Source of the DNA: Acidovorax sp. YS12
Lineage (GTDB): Bacteria; Pseudomonadota; Gammaproteobacteria; Burkholderiales; Burkholderiaceae_C
Length of the DNA stretch: 64,000 nucleotides
Assembly (NCBI GenBank): GCA_021496925.1
Contig: CP053915.1
Coordinates: forward strand, 3,127,501 to 3,191,500
Direction: 5' to 3'
Shown: positions 40,743-48,655 of the stretch, one piece after another
Numbering within the stretch: position 1 is the stretch's first letter
How the letters are laid out: each line of letters begins with the position of its first letter
Translations under genes and position numbers: made by a program
The notes under the pieces: model-generated
Databases searched by the model: none
Told to the model about the DNA's origin: nothing
What the model saw: only the letters and a program-made list of their open reading frames with translations

Positions 40743-41852
40743 ATGACTACCCTGCACGCCCACCGCCCCGCCACCCCGCTCTCCACCGACGACGCCACGC
40801 GCATCGACGACGTGCGCATCAAAGCCGTCCGCCCGCTAATCACGCCCGCCATCCTCGAGGAGTGGCTGCCCGCCCCCGAGGCCGCGCAGCGCCTGGTGGA
40901 GTCGAGCCGCGCCGCCATCTCGCGCGTGCTGCACGGGCAGGACGACCGGCTCATCATCGTCGTCGGGCCGTGCTCCATCCACGACCACGAGCAGGCCATG
41001 ACCTACGCGCGGCTGCTGCAGGCGCAGGCCGAGGCGCTGTCGCAGGAGCTGCTGGTGGTGATGCGCGTGTACTTCGAGAAGCCGCGCACCACCGTGGGCT
41101 GGAAGGGCTACATCAACGACCCGCACATGGACGGCAGCTTCGCCATCAACGAAGGGCTGGAGATGGCGCGTGCGCTGGTGCTCGACGTGCTGGCGCTGGG
41201 CCTGCCGGTGGGCACCGAGTTCCTCGACCTACTCTCGCCGCAGTACATCAGCGACCTGGTGAGCTGGGGCGCCATCGGCGCGCGCACCACCGAGAGCCAG
41301 AGCCACCGCCAGCTCGCCAGCGGCCTGTCCTGCCCCGTGGGCTTCAAGAACGGCACCGACGGCGGCGTGAAGGTGGCGAGCGACGCCATCCTGGCCGCGC
41401 AGTCGGCGCACGCCTTCATGGGCATGACCAAGATGGGCCAGGCCGCGATCTTCGAGACGCGCGGCAACCAGGACTGCCACGTGATCCTGCGCGGCGGCAA
41501 GGCGCCCAACTACGCTGCCTCCGACGTGCAGGCGGCCTGCGAGATGCTGCACAAGGCGGGCCTGCGCGAACAGGTGATGATCGACCTCTCGCACGCCAAC
41601 AGCAGCAAGCAGCACCGCCGCCAGATCGACGTGGCGCAGGACGTGGCCGCGCAGATCGCCGCGGGCGAGGCGCGCATCACCGGCGTGATGATCGAAAGCC
41701 ACCTGGAGGAAGGCCGCCAGGACATCGAACCCGGCCAGCCGCTGGCGCCCGGCGTGTCCGTCACCGACGCCTGCATCAGCTTCGCGCAGACCGTGCCGGT
41801 GCTGCAGCAGCTGGCCGCCGCCGTGCGCGCGCGGCGTGGCCAGCAGGCATAA
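40743..41852 (+). CDS. 3-deoxy-7-phosphoheptulonate synthase (class I)
   Basis: 369 residues from ATG 40743. Joins phosphoenolpyruvate and erythrose 4-phosphate, the first step of aromatic amino acid synthesis. AroF/G/H family: IVVGPCSIHDHEQA (metal Cys), EKPRTTVGWKGYINDP, GARTTESQSHRQLASGLSCP, and the metal-binding His in DLSHANSSK. Which amino acid inhibits it cannot be told from the sequence by eye. A repeat copy follows the stop by a few bases. Confidence 0.95.
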   Translation: MTTLHAHRPATPLSTDDATRIDDVRIKAVRPLITPAILEEWLPAPEAAQRLVESSRAAISRVLHGQDDRLIIVVGPCSIHDHEQAMTYARLLQAQAEALSQELLVVMRVYFEKPRTTVGWKGYINDPHMDGSFAINEGLEMARALVLDVLALGLPVGTEFLDLLSPQYISDLVSWGAIGARTTESQSHRQLASGLSCPVGFKNGTDGGVKVASDAILAAQSAHAFMGMTKMGQAAIFETRGNQDCHVILRGGKAPNYAASDVQAACEMLHKAGLREQVMIDLSHANSSKQHRRQIDVAQDVAAQIAAGEARITGVMIESHLEEGRQDIEPGQPLAPGVSVTDACISFAQTVPVLQQLAAAVRARRGQQA

Positions 41853-41853
41853 G

Positions 41854-41912
41854 CATGAAAAACGGCTCCAGCCCTTGCCCAGCAAGCGCGAGCAGCTCTC
41901 ATTTTTGAAATA
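41854..41912 (-). repeat. Dispersed AGCGCTTG repeat
   Basis: GAAAAACGGCTCCAGCCCTT then GCCCAGCAAGCGCGAGCAGC, between the DAHP synthase and GGDEF-EAL genes. Confidence 0.8.
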
Positions 41913-41934
41913 CTCCCCAGTGCCCTGATCCCGC

Positions 41935-44505
41935 ATGGATTGCCCCGCCCGCCCCGCAGATGACATGGCCTTGCGCCTGCTGGCTGCCTGCAACCAGGCC
42001 CTGGTGCGCGGCCGCGGCGAGGCGCAGATACTGCAGGCCATTTGCGACTGGGCCGTGCACCAGGGCGGCTGCCGCCTGGCCTGGGCCACGCTGGCGCACG
42101 ACGGCGCGCCGCAAACCGTGGCCCGGTCCGGCCCCGTGGACGACAGCCTCCCCGCGCCCGGCGACCCCGGCACGCTGGCGCTGCCGCTGCACGATGGCGG
42201 CGCCAGCCCGCTCGGGGCGCTGTGCCTGCACGGCCCCGGGTGCCTCCCCCCGGACGCCGGGCAGCAGGCGTGGCTGCGCGAGGCGGCGGACGACCTCTCG
42301 CACGGCCTGGCGCTGCTGCGCGCGCGCCAGGCCGAGCAGCGCATGCAGGCCTTCGCCCTCAAGGTGGCGAGCGCCGTGTCGGCCAGCACCGGCACCGCGT
42401 TCTTCGAGCGCCTGCTGCACTACATGACCGATGCGCTGGGCGCGCAGGCGGGCTGCGTGGCACGGCTGCTGCCCGCGGCGGCGCAGCAGCCCGCGCGCGT
42501 GATGACGCTGGCGCTGAGCGTCAACGGCGCCCTCAAGCCCAACCGCGACTACCTGCTCGACGGCACGCCCAGCGCGCAGTTGCTGACGCAGCGCCAGTGC
42601 GTGGTGGAGCGCGACGTGGCCGGGCGCTACCCCGACGCACCCGTGCTGCGCGAACTCGGCGCCCAGGGCTACGTCGGCCAGCAGCTGTGCGACGCCGACG
42701 GCGAGCCGCTGGGCCTGATCTTCGTGCTGTTCCGCGAGCCGCTGCACCAGGCCGGGTTCATCACCTCGACGCTGCAGATCTTCGCCGCGCGCGCCGCCTC
42801 CGAAATCCAGCGCCAGCAGGCCGAGGCGCGCATCCGCTACCAGGCTTCGCTACTGGACAAGGCGCAGGACGCCATCGTCGTGCGCGACCTGGAGCACCGC
42901 ATCCTGTTCTGGAACCAGGGCGCCGAGCGCCTCTACGGCTGGACGCGGCTGCAGGCGCTGGGCCAGAGCGCCCAGACGCTGCTGTACGACGACCCCACGG
43001 TATTCCAGCGCGCCACGCGCATCACCCTGGAAAAGGGTGAATGGGTGGGCGAGATCACCCAGCGCAACCGCCACGGCCGCACGCTCGACATGGAGGTGCG
43101 CTGGACGCTGGTTCCCGGCGAGGACGGACAGCCGCCGTCGATCCTGGCGATCAACACCGACATCAGCGCGCGCAAGGCCAGCGAGCGCGAGGTGCAGCGC
43201 CTGGCCTTCTACGACGCGCTCACCGGCCTGCCCAACCGCATGCTGCTCATGGACCGCATGCAGCAGGCCCTGGCCAGCGCCGAGCGCCAACGCCAGGGCG
43301 GGGCGCTGCTGTTCATCGACCTGGACAACTTCAAGACCCTCAACGACACCCTGGGCCACGACATGGGCGACCTGCTGCTGCAGCACGTGGCGCAGCGCCT
43401 GGGCAGTTGCGTGCGCGGCATCGACACCGTGGCGCGCCTGGGCGGCGACGAGTTCGTGGTGATGATCGAACAGCTCAGCAGCGACCCCGGCGAGCTGGCG
43501 CGCGCCGCACGCACCGTGGGCGAGAAGATCCTGCAGCTGCTCTCGGCCCCTTACCTGCTGGCCGGCTACCAGTACCGCAGCACGCCCAGCATCGGCATCG
43601 CCCCGTTCGGCCATGGGCGCACCAGCGTGGGCGAGCTGCTGAAGCAGGCCGACCTGGCCATGTACCAGGCCAAGACGGCCGGGCGCAGCACGCTGCGCTT
43701 CTTCGACCCCGACATGCAGGCCGCCGTGACGCGCCGCGCCGCGCTGGAAGGCGACCTGCGCGCCGCCCTCGCCAAGGACGAGTTCCTGCTGCAATACCAG
43801 CCGCAAAGCGACCGCACCGGCCGCGTGGTGGGCGTGGAGGCGCTGGTGCGCTGGCAGCACCCGCAGCGCGGCCTGGTGGCGCCGGCCGAATTCATCGGCC
43901 TGGCCGAGGAGACCGGGCTGATCCTGCCCCTGGGGCGCTGGGTGCTGAACCAGGCCTGCAAGCTGCTGGCGCGCTGGCAGGGCGACCCCTACCTGGCCCA
44001 GCTGACGATGGCGGTGAACGTCAGCTCCATGCAGTTCCGCGACGCCAACTTCGTGGAGGACGTGCTGCGCGTGCTGGCCGTGAACGGCGCCCCCGCGAAC
44101 CGGCTCAAGCTGGAGCTGACCGAGAGCCTGCTGGTGGAGAACATGGAGGCCACCATCGCCACCATGGAGGCACTGTGCGCGCACGGCGTGGCCTTCGCGC
44201 TGGACGACTTCGGCACCGGCTACTCCTCGCTCACGTACCTCAAGCGCATGCCGCTGGCGCAGCTCAAGATCGACCGCAGCTTCGTGCGCGACCTGCTGAC
44301 CGACCCGAACGACGCCGCCATCATCCACACCATCATCGCGCTGTCGCGCAGCCTGGGCCTGGAGGTCATCGCCGAGGGGGTGGAATCGATCGAGCAGCGC
44401 GACATGCTGGCGCGCGCGGGCTGCCATCTCTACCAGGGCTATCTGTGCAGCCCGGCGCTGCCGGAAGACGCGCTGCAGCGCTTCGTGCGCGACCGCGTGG
44501 GTTGA
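41935..44505 (+). CDS. GAF-PAS-GGDEF-EAL c-di-GMP signalling protein
   Basis: 856 residues, no membrane spans, so cytoplasmic. GAF-like sensor segments (about 10-130 and 145-290), PAS (about 300-415, IVVRDLEHRILFWNQGAERL), GGDEF (about 420-585) and EAL (about 600-850). The cyclase site RLGGDEFVVM and an I-site RGID five residues before it are intact. The phosphodiesterase site is also intact: GVEALVRWQHP, AVNVSSMQF, LELTESLL, LDDFGTGYSS, LKIDRSFV and EGVES. So both activities are possible; which one dominates cannot be told. Single gene, flanked by a family 1 and a family 2 repeat. Confidence 0.94.
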   Translation: MDCPARPADDMALRLLAACNQALVRGRGEAQILQAICDWAVHQGGCRLAWATLAHDGAPQTVARSGPVDDSLPAPGDPGTLALPLHDGGASPLGALCLHGPGCLPPDAGQQAWLREAADDLSHGLALLRARQAEQRMQAFALKVASAVSASTGTAFFERLLHYMTDALGAQAGCVARLLPAAAQQPARVMTLALSVNGALKPNRDYLLDGTPSAQLLTQRQCVVERDVAGRYPDAPVLRELGAQGYVGQQLCDADGEPLGLIFVLFREPLHQAGFITSTLQIFAARAASEIQRQQAEARIRYQASLLDKAQDAIVVRDLEHRILFWNQGAERLYGWTRLQALGQSAQTLLYDDPTVFQRATRITLEKGEWVGEITQRNRHGRTLDMEVRWTLVPGEDGQPPSILAINTDISARKASEREVQRLAFYDALTGLPNRMLLMDRMQQALASAERQRQGGALLFIDLDNFKTLNDTLGHDMGDLLLQHVAQRLGSCVRGIDTVARLGGDEFVVMIEQLSSDPGELARAARTVGEKILQLLSAPYLLAGYQYRSTPSIGIAPFGHGRTSVGELLKQADLAMYQAKTAGRSTLRFFDPDMQAAVTRRAALEGDLRAALAKDEFLLQYQPQSDRTGRVVGVEALVRWQHPQRGLVAPAEFIGLAEETGLILPLGRWVLNQACKLLARWQGDPYLAQLTMAVNVSSMQFRDANFVEDVLRVLAVNGAPANRLKLELTESLLVENMEATIATMEALCAHGVAFALDDFGTGYSSLTYLKRMPLAQLKIDRSFVRDLLTDPNDAAIIHTIIALSRSLGLEVIAEGVESIEQRDMLARAGCHLYQGYLCSPALPEDALQRFVRDRVG

Positions 44506-44509
44506 AATA

Positions 44510-44640
44510 AAACACCCCCTGAGTCGCCTTCGGCGCCTTCCCCCTCTCTCTACGCGCTACGCGCTCCGGGAGGGGGACGCAGCCAGCGGCCTGGCGAAGC
44601 CAGCTCCGCGGCTGCCTGGCCTGGGGCGCGCCAGTTGCAT
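44510..44640 (+). repeat. GC-rich dispersed repeat family 2, copy 2
   Basis: Begins CACCCCCTGAGTCGCCTTCG, has CTTCCCCCTCTC paired with GGGAGGGGGACG, and ends GGGGCGCGCCAGTTGCATGG. Same plan as 7268-7408. Comes right after the GGDEF-EAL stop and may end its transcript. Confidence 0.75.
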
Positions 44641-44685
44641 GGGCCATGGATGTGAGCGAACCCAGCCGTATCTGCATCCTGGATG

Positions 44686-44908
44686 TTCCTTCTTCTTGTA
44701 TTAAAGAAGATAGTGGTAGTAATAGAAGGCCGGGATTTCTGTGGATAACACGGAATTTCTGATTTTTGACAGGCACTTGTGTCAATGCACAAGCCTGTGC
44801 GCGGTGCCCGGGCGCCGCTGTCCCGCGAACGGGGACAACTGCGCGACAGGCACCGGCGCTGTGGACAAGGGCCCGGTTGTGCCAGCGATGGGCCCAGTCT
44901 TATCCACA
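44686..44908 (+). other. Origin-like DnaA module A (AT tract, DnaA-trios, DnaA boxes)
   Basis: Order on the plus strand: AT-rich tract (44686-44710), DnaA-trio array TAG-TGG-TAG-TAA-TAG (44711-44725), 14-base GC-rich spacer, DnaA box TGTGGATAA (44740-44748), weak box CGGGGACAA (44830-44838), box TGTGGACAA (44860-44868), box TTATCCACA (44900-44908). This is the layout of a basal unwinding system at a bacterial origin. Module B at 47935-48156 has the same order and spacing. No dnaA, dnaN, gyrB, rpmH or parAB is nearby. Confidence 0.7.
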
Positions 44909-44921
44909 GCACCGTAGCGGC

Positions 44922-45428
44922 TTACTGCTGCGGCGGTTGCCGGCGCCCCTCGGGCCCGCCGTGGCGGTGCATGCCCTTGCCGTGCATGCCTTCCATCCAG
45001 CGCAGCGATTGCGTGTCGAAAGTCTTTTGCTGCGGCGGCGTCAGCTGGCCATAGAAGGCCTTCGTGGCCTCACCCCGGCGGTCGGCGTCGGCGGCGTGCT
45101 GCTCGCGCAGGGCGCGCATGCGGTCGATGCGCTCGGGGGTGGACAGGTCGCGCAGGCTTTTCCAGTCCGCGTCCAGGCGCGCACGCTCGCGCGGCTTCAT
45201 GGATTCCATGTAGGTGGACCAGGCGCCTTCCTGGGCCGGCGTGAGCTGCAGTTGCTGCTTGAACTTGGCGGCCCAGTTTTCCATGCGCTCCTTGCGCAGC
45301 TCCTGCATGCGCTCGCCGCGGGGTTGCGGGCCCGGCGGGGGCGTTTGCGCCAGCGCGGGCACGGACAGGGCGGCGAGCAGCGCGGCCGCGGCGGCGGAGG
45401 TTGCGATGCGGCGTGACAGGAAAGTCAT
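44922..45428 (-). CDS. Spy/CpxP-family periplasmic protein
   Basis: 168 residues. Sec signal peptide of about 27 residues ending SVPALA-QT. Two LTxxQ motifs, LTPAQEGAW and LTPPQQKTF, as in the Spy/CpxP periplasmic chaperones. The C-terminus is His/Gly/Arg/Gln-rich (GMHGKGMHRHGG), perhaps metal-binding. Relatives are induced by envelope or metal stress. Its stop is 13 bp from the last DnaA box of module A. Confidence 0.88.
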   Translation of the reverse strand: MTFLSRRIATSAAAAALLAALSVPALAQTPPPGPQPRGERMQELRKERMENWAAKFKQQLQLTPAQEGAWSTYMESMKPRERARLDADWKSLRDLSTPERIDRMRALREQHAADADRRGEATKAFYGQLTPPQQKTFDTQSLRWMEGMHGKGMHRHGGPEGRRQPPQQ

Positions 45429-45578
45429 GGTGGATTCCTTTCAGACGGTTGAGAAACCCGCTGGCGGCCACGCCAGCGATTGAAAGCCAGTGTGCGCCTG
45501 CCGTGTAAGCGCGCCATGCGCGCTTTGTCAGGCTGTGTAAAGTTGCGCTCCAGGAAAAAGCACCACAAAGGAATCCGC

Positions 45579-46565
45579 GTGTTCAAGAACATGATCGTGT
45601 ACCGCATCGCGCCGCCATGGCAGATGGGGTTGGAAGAAGTCGAAGCCGCGCTGCAGAAGGCGCTGTTCCAGGAATGCGGCGCCACGCAGGAGCAGTCCAG
45701 CGGCTTCGTGCCGCCGCGCGGCGACGCGCACGGCCTGCTGGCCGAGAGCGTGGGCGGGCAGTGGGTGCTGCGCTACATGACCGAGGCCAAGATGCTGCCC
45801 GCCAGCGTGCTGGCGCGCAAGGTGAAGGAAAAGGCCGCGCGCATCGAGCAGGAAACCGGCCGCAAGCCCGGCAAGAAGGAAAGCCGCGAGCTCAAGGACG
45901 AGGCCAAGCTCGACCTGCTGCCCATGGCCTTCACCAAGCAGGGCTCGATGTGGGTGTGGATCGACCCGCAGGCGCGCTGGCTGGTGCTGGACACCGGCAG
46001 CCAGGGCCGCGCCGACGAGGTGGTGAGCCTGCTGGTGGAACTGCTGCCCAGCTTCGCCGTGGCGCTGCTGGACACGCAGACCTCGCCGCAGGCCGCCATG
46101 GCGCACTGGCTCAAGGAGCAGGAACCGCCCGCCGGCTTCAGCGTGGACCGCGAGTGCGAGCTGAAAAGCGCCGACGAGGCCAAGGCCGTGGTGCGCTACG
46201 CGCGCCACCCGCTGGACATCGACGAGGTGCGCGCGCACATCGAGGCGGGCAAGCTGCCGACCAAGCTGGCGCTGACCTGGGACGACCGCGTGAGCTTCGT
46301 GCTGACCGAGGGGCTGCAGCTCAAGAAGATCAGCTTCCTCGACACGGTGTTCGAGGGCCAGGCGCCCGACGAACAGGGCTTCGACACCGACGTGGCCATC
46401 GCCACGGGCGAATTGACCAAACTGATCCCCGACCTGGTGGAAGCGCTGGGCGGCGAGGGCCGTAGCGTGGGCGAGGCCCCGGCCGGCGCTGCGCAGCGCG
46501 GCGGCGCCGTGACCGGCCCGGCGCAGGCGCCCGTGGATACCGACCCGGACAGCGCGCCTTTCTAA
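45579..46565 (+). CDS. rdgC: Recombination-associated protein RdgC
   Basis: 328 residues from GTG 45579, preceded by AAAGGA; homologues begin with the same FKNMIVYRI. RdgC forms a ring around double-stranded DNA and restrains RecA-driven recombination; it is thought to matter at stalled forks and in pilin variation in Neisseria. Visible family stretches: EQSSGFVPPRGD, DEAKLDLLPMAFTKQ, LTWDDRVSFVLTEGLQLKKI. Full length. It sits between the two origin-like modules, and the SpmA-SpmB fusion gene begins 12 bp later. Confidence 0.95.
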   Translation: MFKNMIVYRIAPPWQMGLEEVEAALQKALFQECGATQEQSSGFVPPRGDAHGLLAESVGGQWVLRYMTEAKMLPASVLARKVKEKAARIEQETGRKPGKKESRELKDEAKLDLLPMAFTKQGSMWVWIDPQARWLVLDTGSQGRADEVVSLLVELLPSFAVALLDTQTSPQAAMAHWLKEQEPPAGFSVDRECELKSADEAKAVVRYARHPLDIDEVRAHIEAGKLPTKLALTWDDRVSFVLTEGLQLKKISFLDTVFEGQAPDEQGFDTDVAIATGELTKLIPDLVEALGGEGRSVGEAPAGAAQRGGAVTGPAQAPVDTDPDSAPF

Positions 46566-46577
46566 CCCCCGGCCGCC

Positions 46578-47831
46578 ATGGCGCTGAACTGGGTCTGGAT
46601 TGGCTTTTTCGTCACCGCCTGCGCCACGGCCGTGGCGCGCTGGTGGCTGGGCGAGGAGGGCATCTTCACAGCGCTGCTCGCGGCCCTGTTCGACGGCGCG
46701 CGCGCGGGCTTCGAGATCGCGCTGGGCCTGGCTGGCATCATGGCCCTGTGGCTGGGCCTGATGCGCGTGGGCCAGCAGGCCGGCATGGTCGAGCGGCTGG
46801 CGCGCGCGGCCGCGCCGCTGCTGCGCCTGCTGTTTCCGGGCGTGCCGCAGGGCCACCCGGCGCAGGGCGCCATGACCATGAACCTCTCGGCCAACCTGCT
46901 GGGCCTGGACAACGCCGCCACGCCGCTGGGGCTGACGGCCATGCGCGCGCTGCAGGCGCTGAACCGCGAGCCGCCCGGCACCGCCAGCGATGCGCAGATC
47001 ATGTTCGTGGTGATGAACACGGCGGGGCTGACGCTGATTCCCACCTCGGTCATCGCCATGCGCCAGAGCGTGGCGCTCAAGCAAGGGCTGGGCGCGGGCT
47101 TCAACGCGGCCGACATCTTCCTGCCCACGCTGCTGGCCACCTTCATCTCGCTGCTCGCGGGCGTGCTCGCCGTGGCCGTGGCCCAGCGCCTGCCGCTGTG
47201 GCGCGCGCGCCTGCTGCTGCCGCTGCTGGCCGTGGCCGGCCTGCTGGCGGCGGCCGTCACGGCGCTGGCGCGGCTGCCGGCCGAACAGGCGGCGCGCATC
47301 GCCAGCACCACGGGCGCCGCCGTGGTGCTGGGCGTGGTGCTGCTGTTCGTCGTGGCCGGGGCCTGGCGGCGCGTGAACGTGTACGACGCCTTCATCGAAG
47401 GGGCCCGGGAGGGCTTTGGCGTGGCCATCCAGGTCGTGCCGTACCTGATCGCCATCCTGGCGGCCATCGGCGTCTTCCGCGCCGCCGGGTGCATGGACGC
47501 GCTGCTCGGCGCCATCGGCGCCGTGGTGGCCTGGGCCGGGTGGAACACCGACTTCCTGCCCGCGCTGCCCGTGGGCCTGATGAAGGTGCTGTCCGGCGCC
47601 GGAGCGCGCGGCCTGATGGTGGACGTGATGCAGACCTACGGCGTCGATTCCTTCCCCGCGCGGCTGGCCGCCATCATCCAGGGCTCGACCGAGACCACGT
47701 TCTACGTGCTGGCCGTCTACTTCGGCAGCGTGGGCGTGAAGAACACGCGCCATGCGCTGGCCTGTGCGCTGTTCGCCGATGCCGTGGGCATCCTGGCCGC
47801 CATCGGCGTGGGCTATGCGCTGCTGCGCTGA
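46578..47831 (+). CDS. SpmA-SpmB fusion (nucleoside-recognition membrane protein)
   Basis: 417 residues with about eight to ten membrane spans. Two Gate / nucleoside-recognition domains: the first half matches spore maturation protein A (GAMTMNLSANLLGLDNAATP, MFVVMNTAGLTLIPTSVIAM), the second half SpmB (VYDAFIEGAREGFGVAIQVV, IIQGSTETTFYVLAVYFGSV). In Bacillus these are two genes; Gram-negatives that do not sporulate often carry the fused form. Substrate unknown, possibly a transporter. Likely co-transcribed with rdgC (12 bp gap); ends at a strong terminator. Confidence 0.9.
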   Translation: MALNWVWIGFFVTACATAVARWWLGEEGIFTALLAALFDGARAGFEIALGLAGIMALWLGLMRVGQQAGMVERLARAAAPLLRLLFPGVPQGHPAQGAMTMNLSANLLGLDNAATPLGLTAMRALQALNREPPGTASDAQIMFVVMNTAGLTLIPTSVIAMRQSVALKQGLGAGFNAADIFLPTLLATFISLLAGVLAVAVAQRLPLWRARLLLPLLAVAGLLAAAVTALARLPAEQAARIASTTGAAVVLGVVLLFVVAGAWRRVNVYDAFIEGAREGFGVAIQVVPYLIAILAAIGVFRAAGCMDALLGAIGAVVAWAGWNTDFLPALPVGLMKVLSGAGARGLMVDVMQTYGVDSFPARLAAIIQGSTETTFYVLAVYFGSVGVKNTRHALACALFADAVGILAAIGVGYALLR

Positions 47832-47862
47832 ACTGCGGCCCGCCCCTTTCTTTCTCCTTCAT

Positions 47863-47887
47863 GCGCCCGGCCGGGCGCTTTTTTTTT
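47863..47887 (+). terminator. Intrinsic terminator after the SpmA-SpmB gene
   Basis: GCGCCC-GGCC-GGGCGC forms a perfect six-pair stem, followed by nine T. Starts 32 bases after the stop. The best terminator in the window. Confidence 0.92.
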
Positions 47888-47934
47888 GCCCGTGCATCCC
47901 GGGGCGGGACACAGGTGCTGCCACGGCTGTTGTT

Positions 47935-48156
47935 GTCCTTTGTATTCAATATTGAAAGATAGTGGTAGTAGTAGAGGGCGGCCCGTTCTGTGGATAACTG
48001 GAAAATCTCCTTTTCCATCAATGATTTGGTTGGTTCCAAAGCATGGGGAGGGACAGGGGCGCGTGCTGCGCCTGAAATGGGGATAAAGCGCGCGCGCCGG
48101 CCCGCGCTGTGGATAAGCACCGGCTTATGCCAGCCCTGCGCCCAGGGTTGTCCACA
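47935..48156 (+). other. Origin-like DnaA module B
   Basis: AT-rich tract (47935-47959), trio array TAG-TGG-TAG-TAG-TAG (47960-47974), 14-base GC-rich spacer, DnaA box TGTGGATAA (47989-47997), weak box TGGGGATAA (48078-48086), box TGTGGATAA (48108-48116), box TTGTCCACA (48148-48156). Distances between elements match module A to within one base (trio to box 29; first to third box 119 or 120; third to fourth 40; weak box 30 before the third). The bases between the boxes differ, so the spacing looks selected. Confidence 0.7.
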
Positions 48157-48167
48157 GGACGGTTTTT

Positions 48168-48228
48168 GGCATGAAAAACGGCTTAAGCCCTTATGCAGAA
48201 AGCGCTGGCAGCTATGGTTTCAGGAGTT
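48168..48228 (-). repeat. Dispersed AGCGCTTG repeat
   Basis: GAAAAACGGCTTAAGCCCTT then GCAGAAAGCGCTGGCAGCTA, right behind the last DnaA box of module B and upstream of the DUF3297 gene. An in-frame ATG in it is not the likely start of that gene. Confidence 0.8.
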
Positions 48229-48290
48229 CCGTGGCGGGCAGGCCGGTTGCAGGACAATGGCGCCTTCGTGTTTTTTGCGAGATTGCACCC

Positions 48291-48542
48291 GTGACCGATA
48301 CCGCCCGCCTCCCGTTGCCCGACCGCCTGGCCATCGACCCGCGCAGCCCCCACCATGCGGCGGCCGTGTTCCAGCAGGAGGCCGACATCGGCATCCGCTT
48401 CAACGGCAAGGAGCGCTTCGACGTGGAGGAGTACTGCGTCAGCGAGGGCTGGATCAAGGTGCCGGCCGGCAAGACCGTGGACCGCAAGGGCCGGCCGCTG
48501 CTCATCACGCTCAAGGGGAGCGTGGAGGTGTTCTACAAGTAA
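48291..48542 (+). CDS. DUF3297 family protein
   Basis: 83 residues from GTG 48291 (VTDTARLPLPDRL). Nearly the whole length matches the DUF3297 family: IDPRSPHHAAAVFQQEADIG, GIRFNGKERFDVEEYCVSEG and PLLITLKGSVEVFYK. Function unknown; often called a glutathione peroxidase-like or hypothetical small protein without good reason. The stop overlaps a large palindromic element. Confidence 0.88.
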   Translation: MTDTARLPLPDRLAIDPRSPHHAAAVFQQEADIGIRFNGKERFDVEEYCVSEGWIKVPAGKTVDRKGRPLLITLKGSVEVFYK

Positions 48543-48647
48543 TACGGATTTGCCTTCAACCGTCTAACGTCGTTGGTTCGCCTTGCCGTGCTACAGCACT
48601 GATCGTAGGCTTCCCGCCTAGTTATACGGTTGAAGGCAAACCCGTAT
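48542..48647. repeat. 106-bp palindromic (MITE-like) element
   Basis: Left arm ATACGGATTTGCCTTCAACC (continuing GTCTAAC, to 48568) and right arm GGTTGAAGGCAAACCCGTAT (from 48621, starting GTTATAC) are complementary over 27 bases with two mismatches. The inner 52 bases contain a smaller GC-rich stem region. It fills the gap between the convergent DUF3297 and acyl-CoA dehydrogenase genes and can terminate both. It is unlike the two other repeat families. Confidence 0.8.
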
Positions 48648-48655
48648 GAGGGCGC

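Noticed and set aside
44777..44794. CTTGTG-TCAATG-CACAAG dyad in module A as a separate operator
   Set aside because: It has no counterpart in module B and no nearby gene start that it would control; it may only be part of the origin-like structure.
44686..48156. DnaA-box clusters as iterons of an integrated plasmid
   Set aside because: The boxes are DnaA boxes in both orientations with trio arrays, not direct iterons, and no Rep or Par gene lies nearby.
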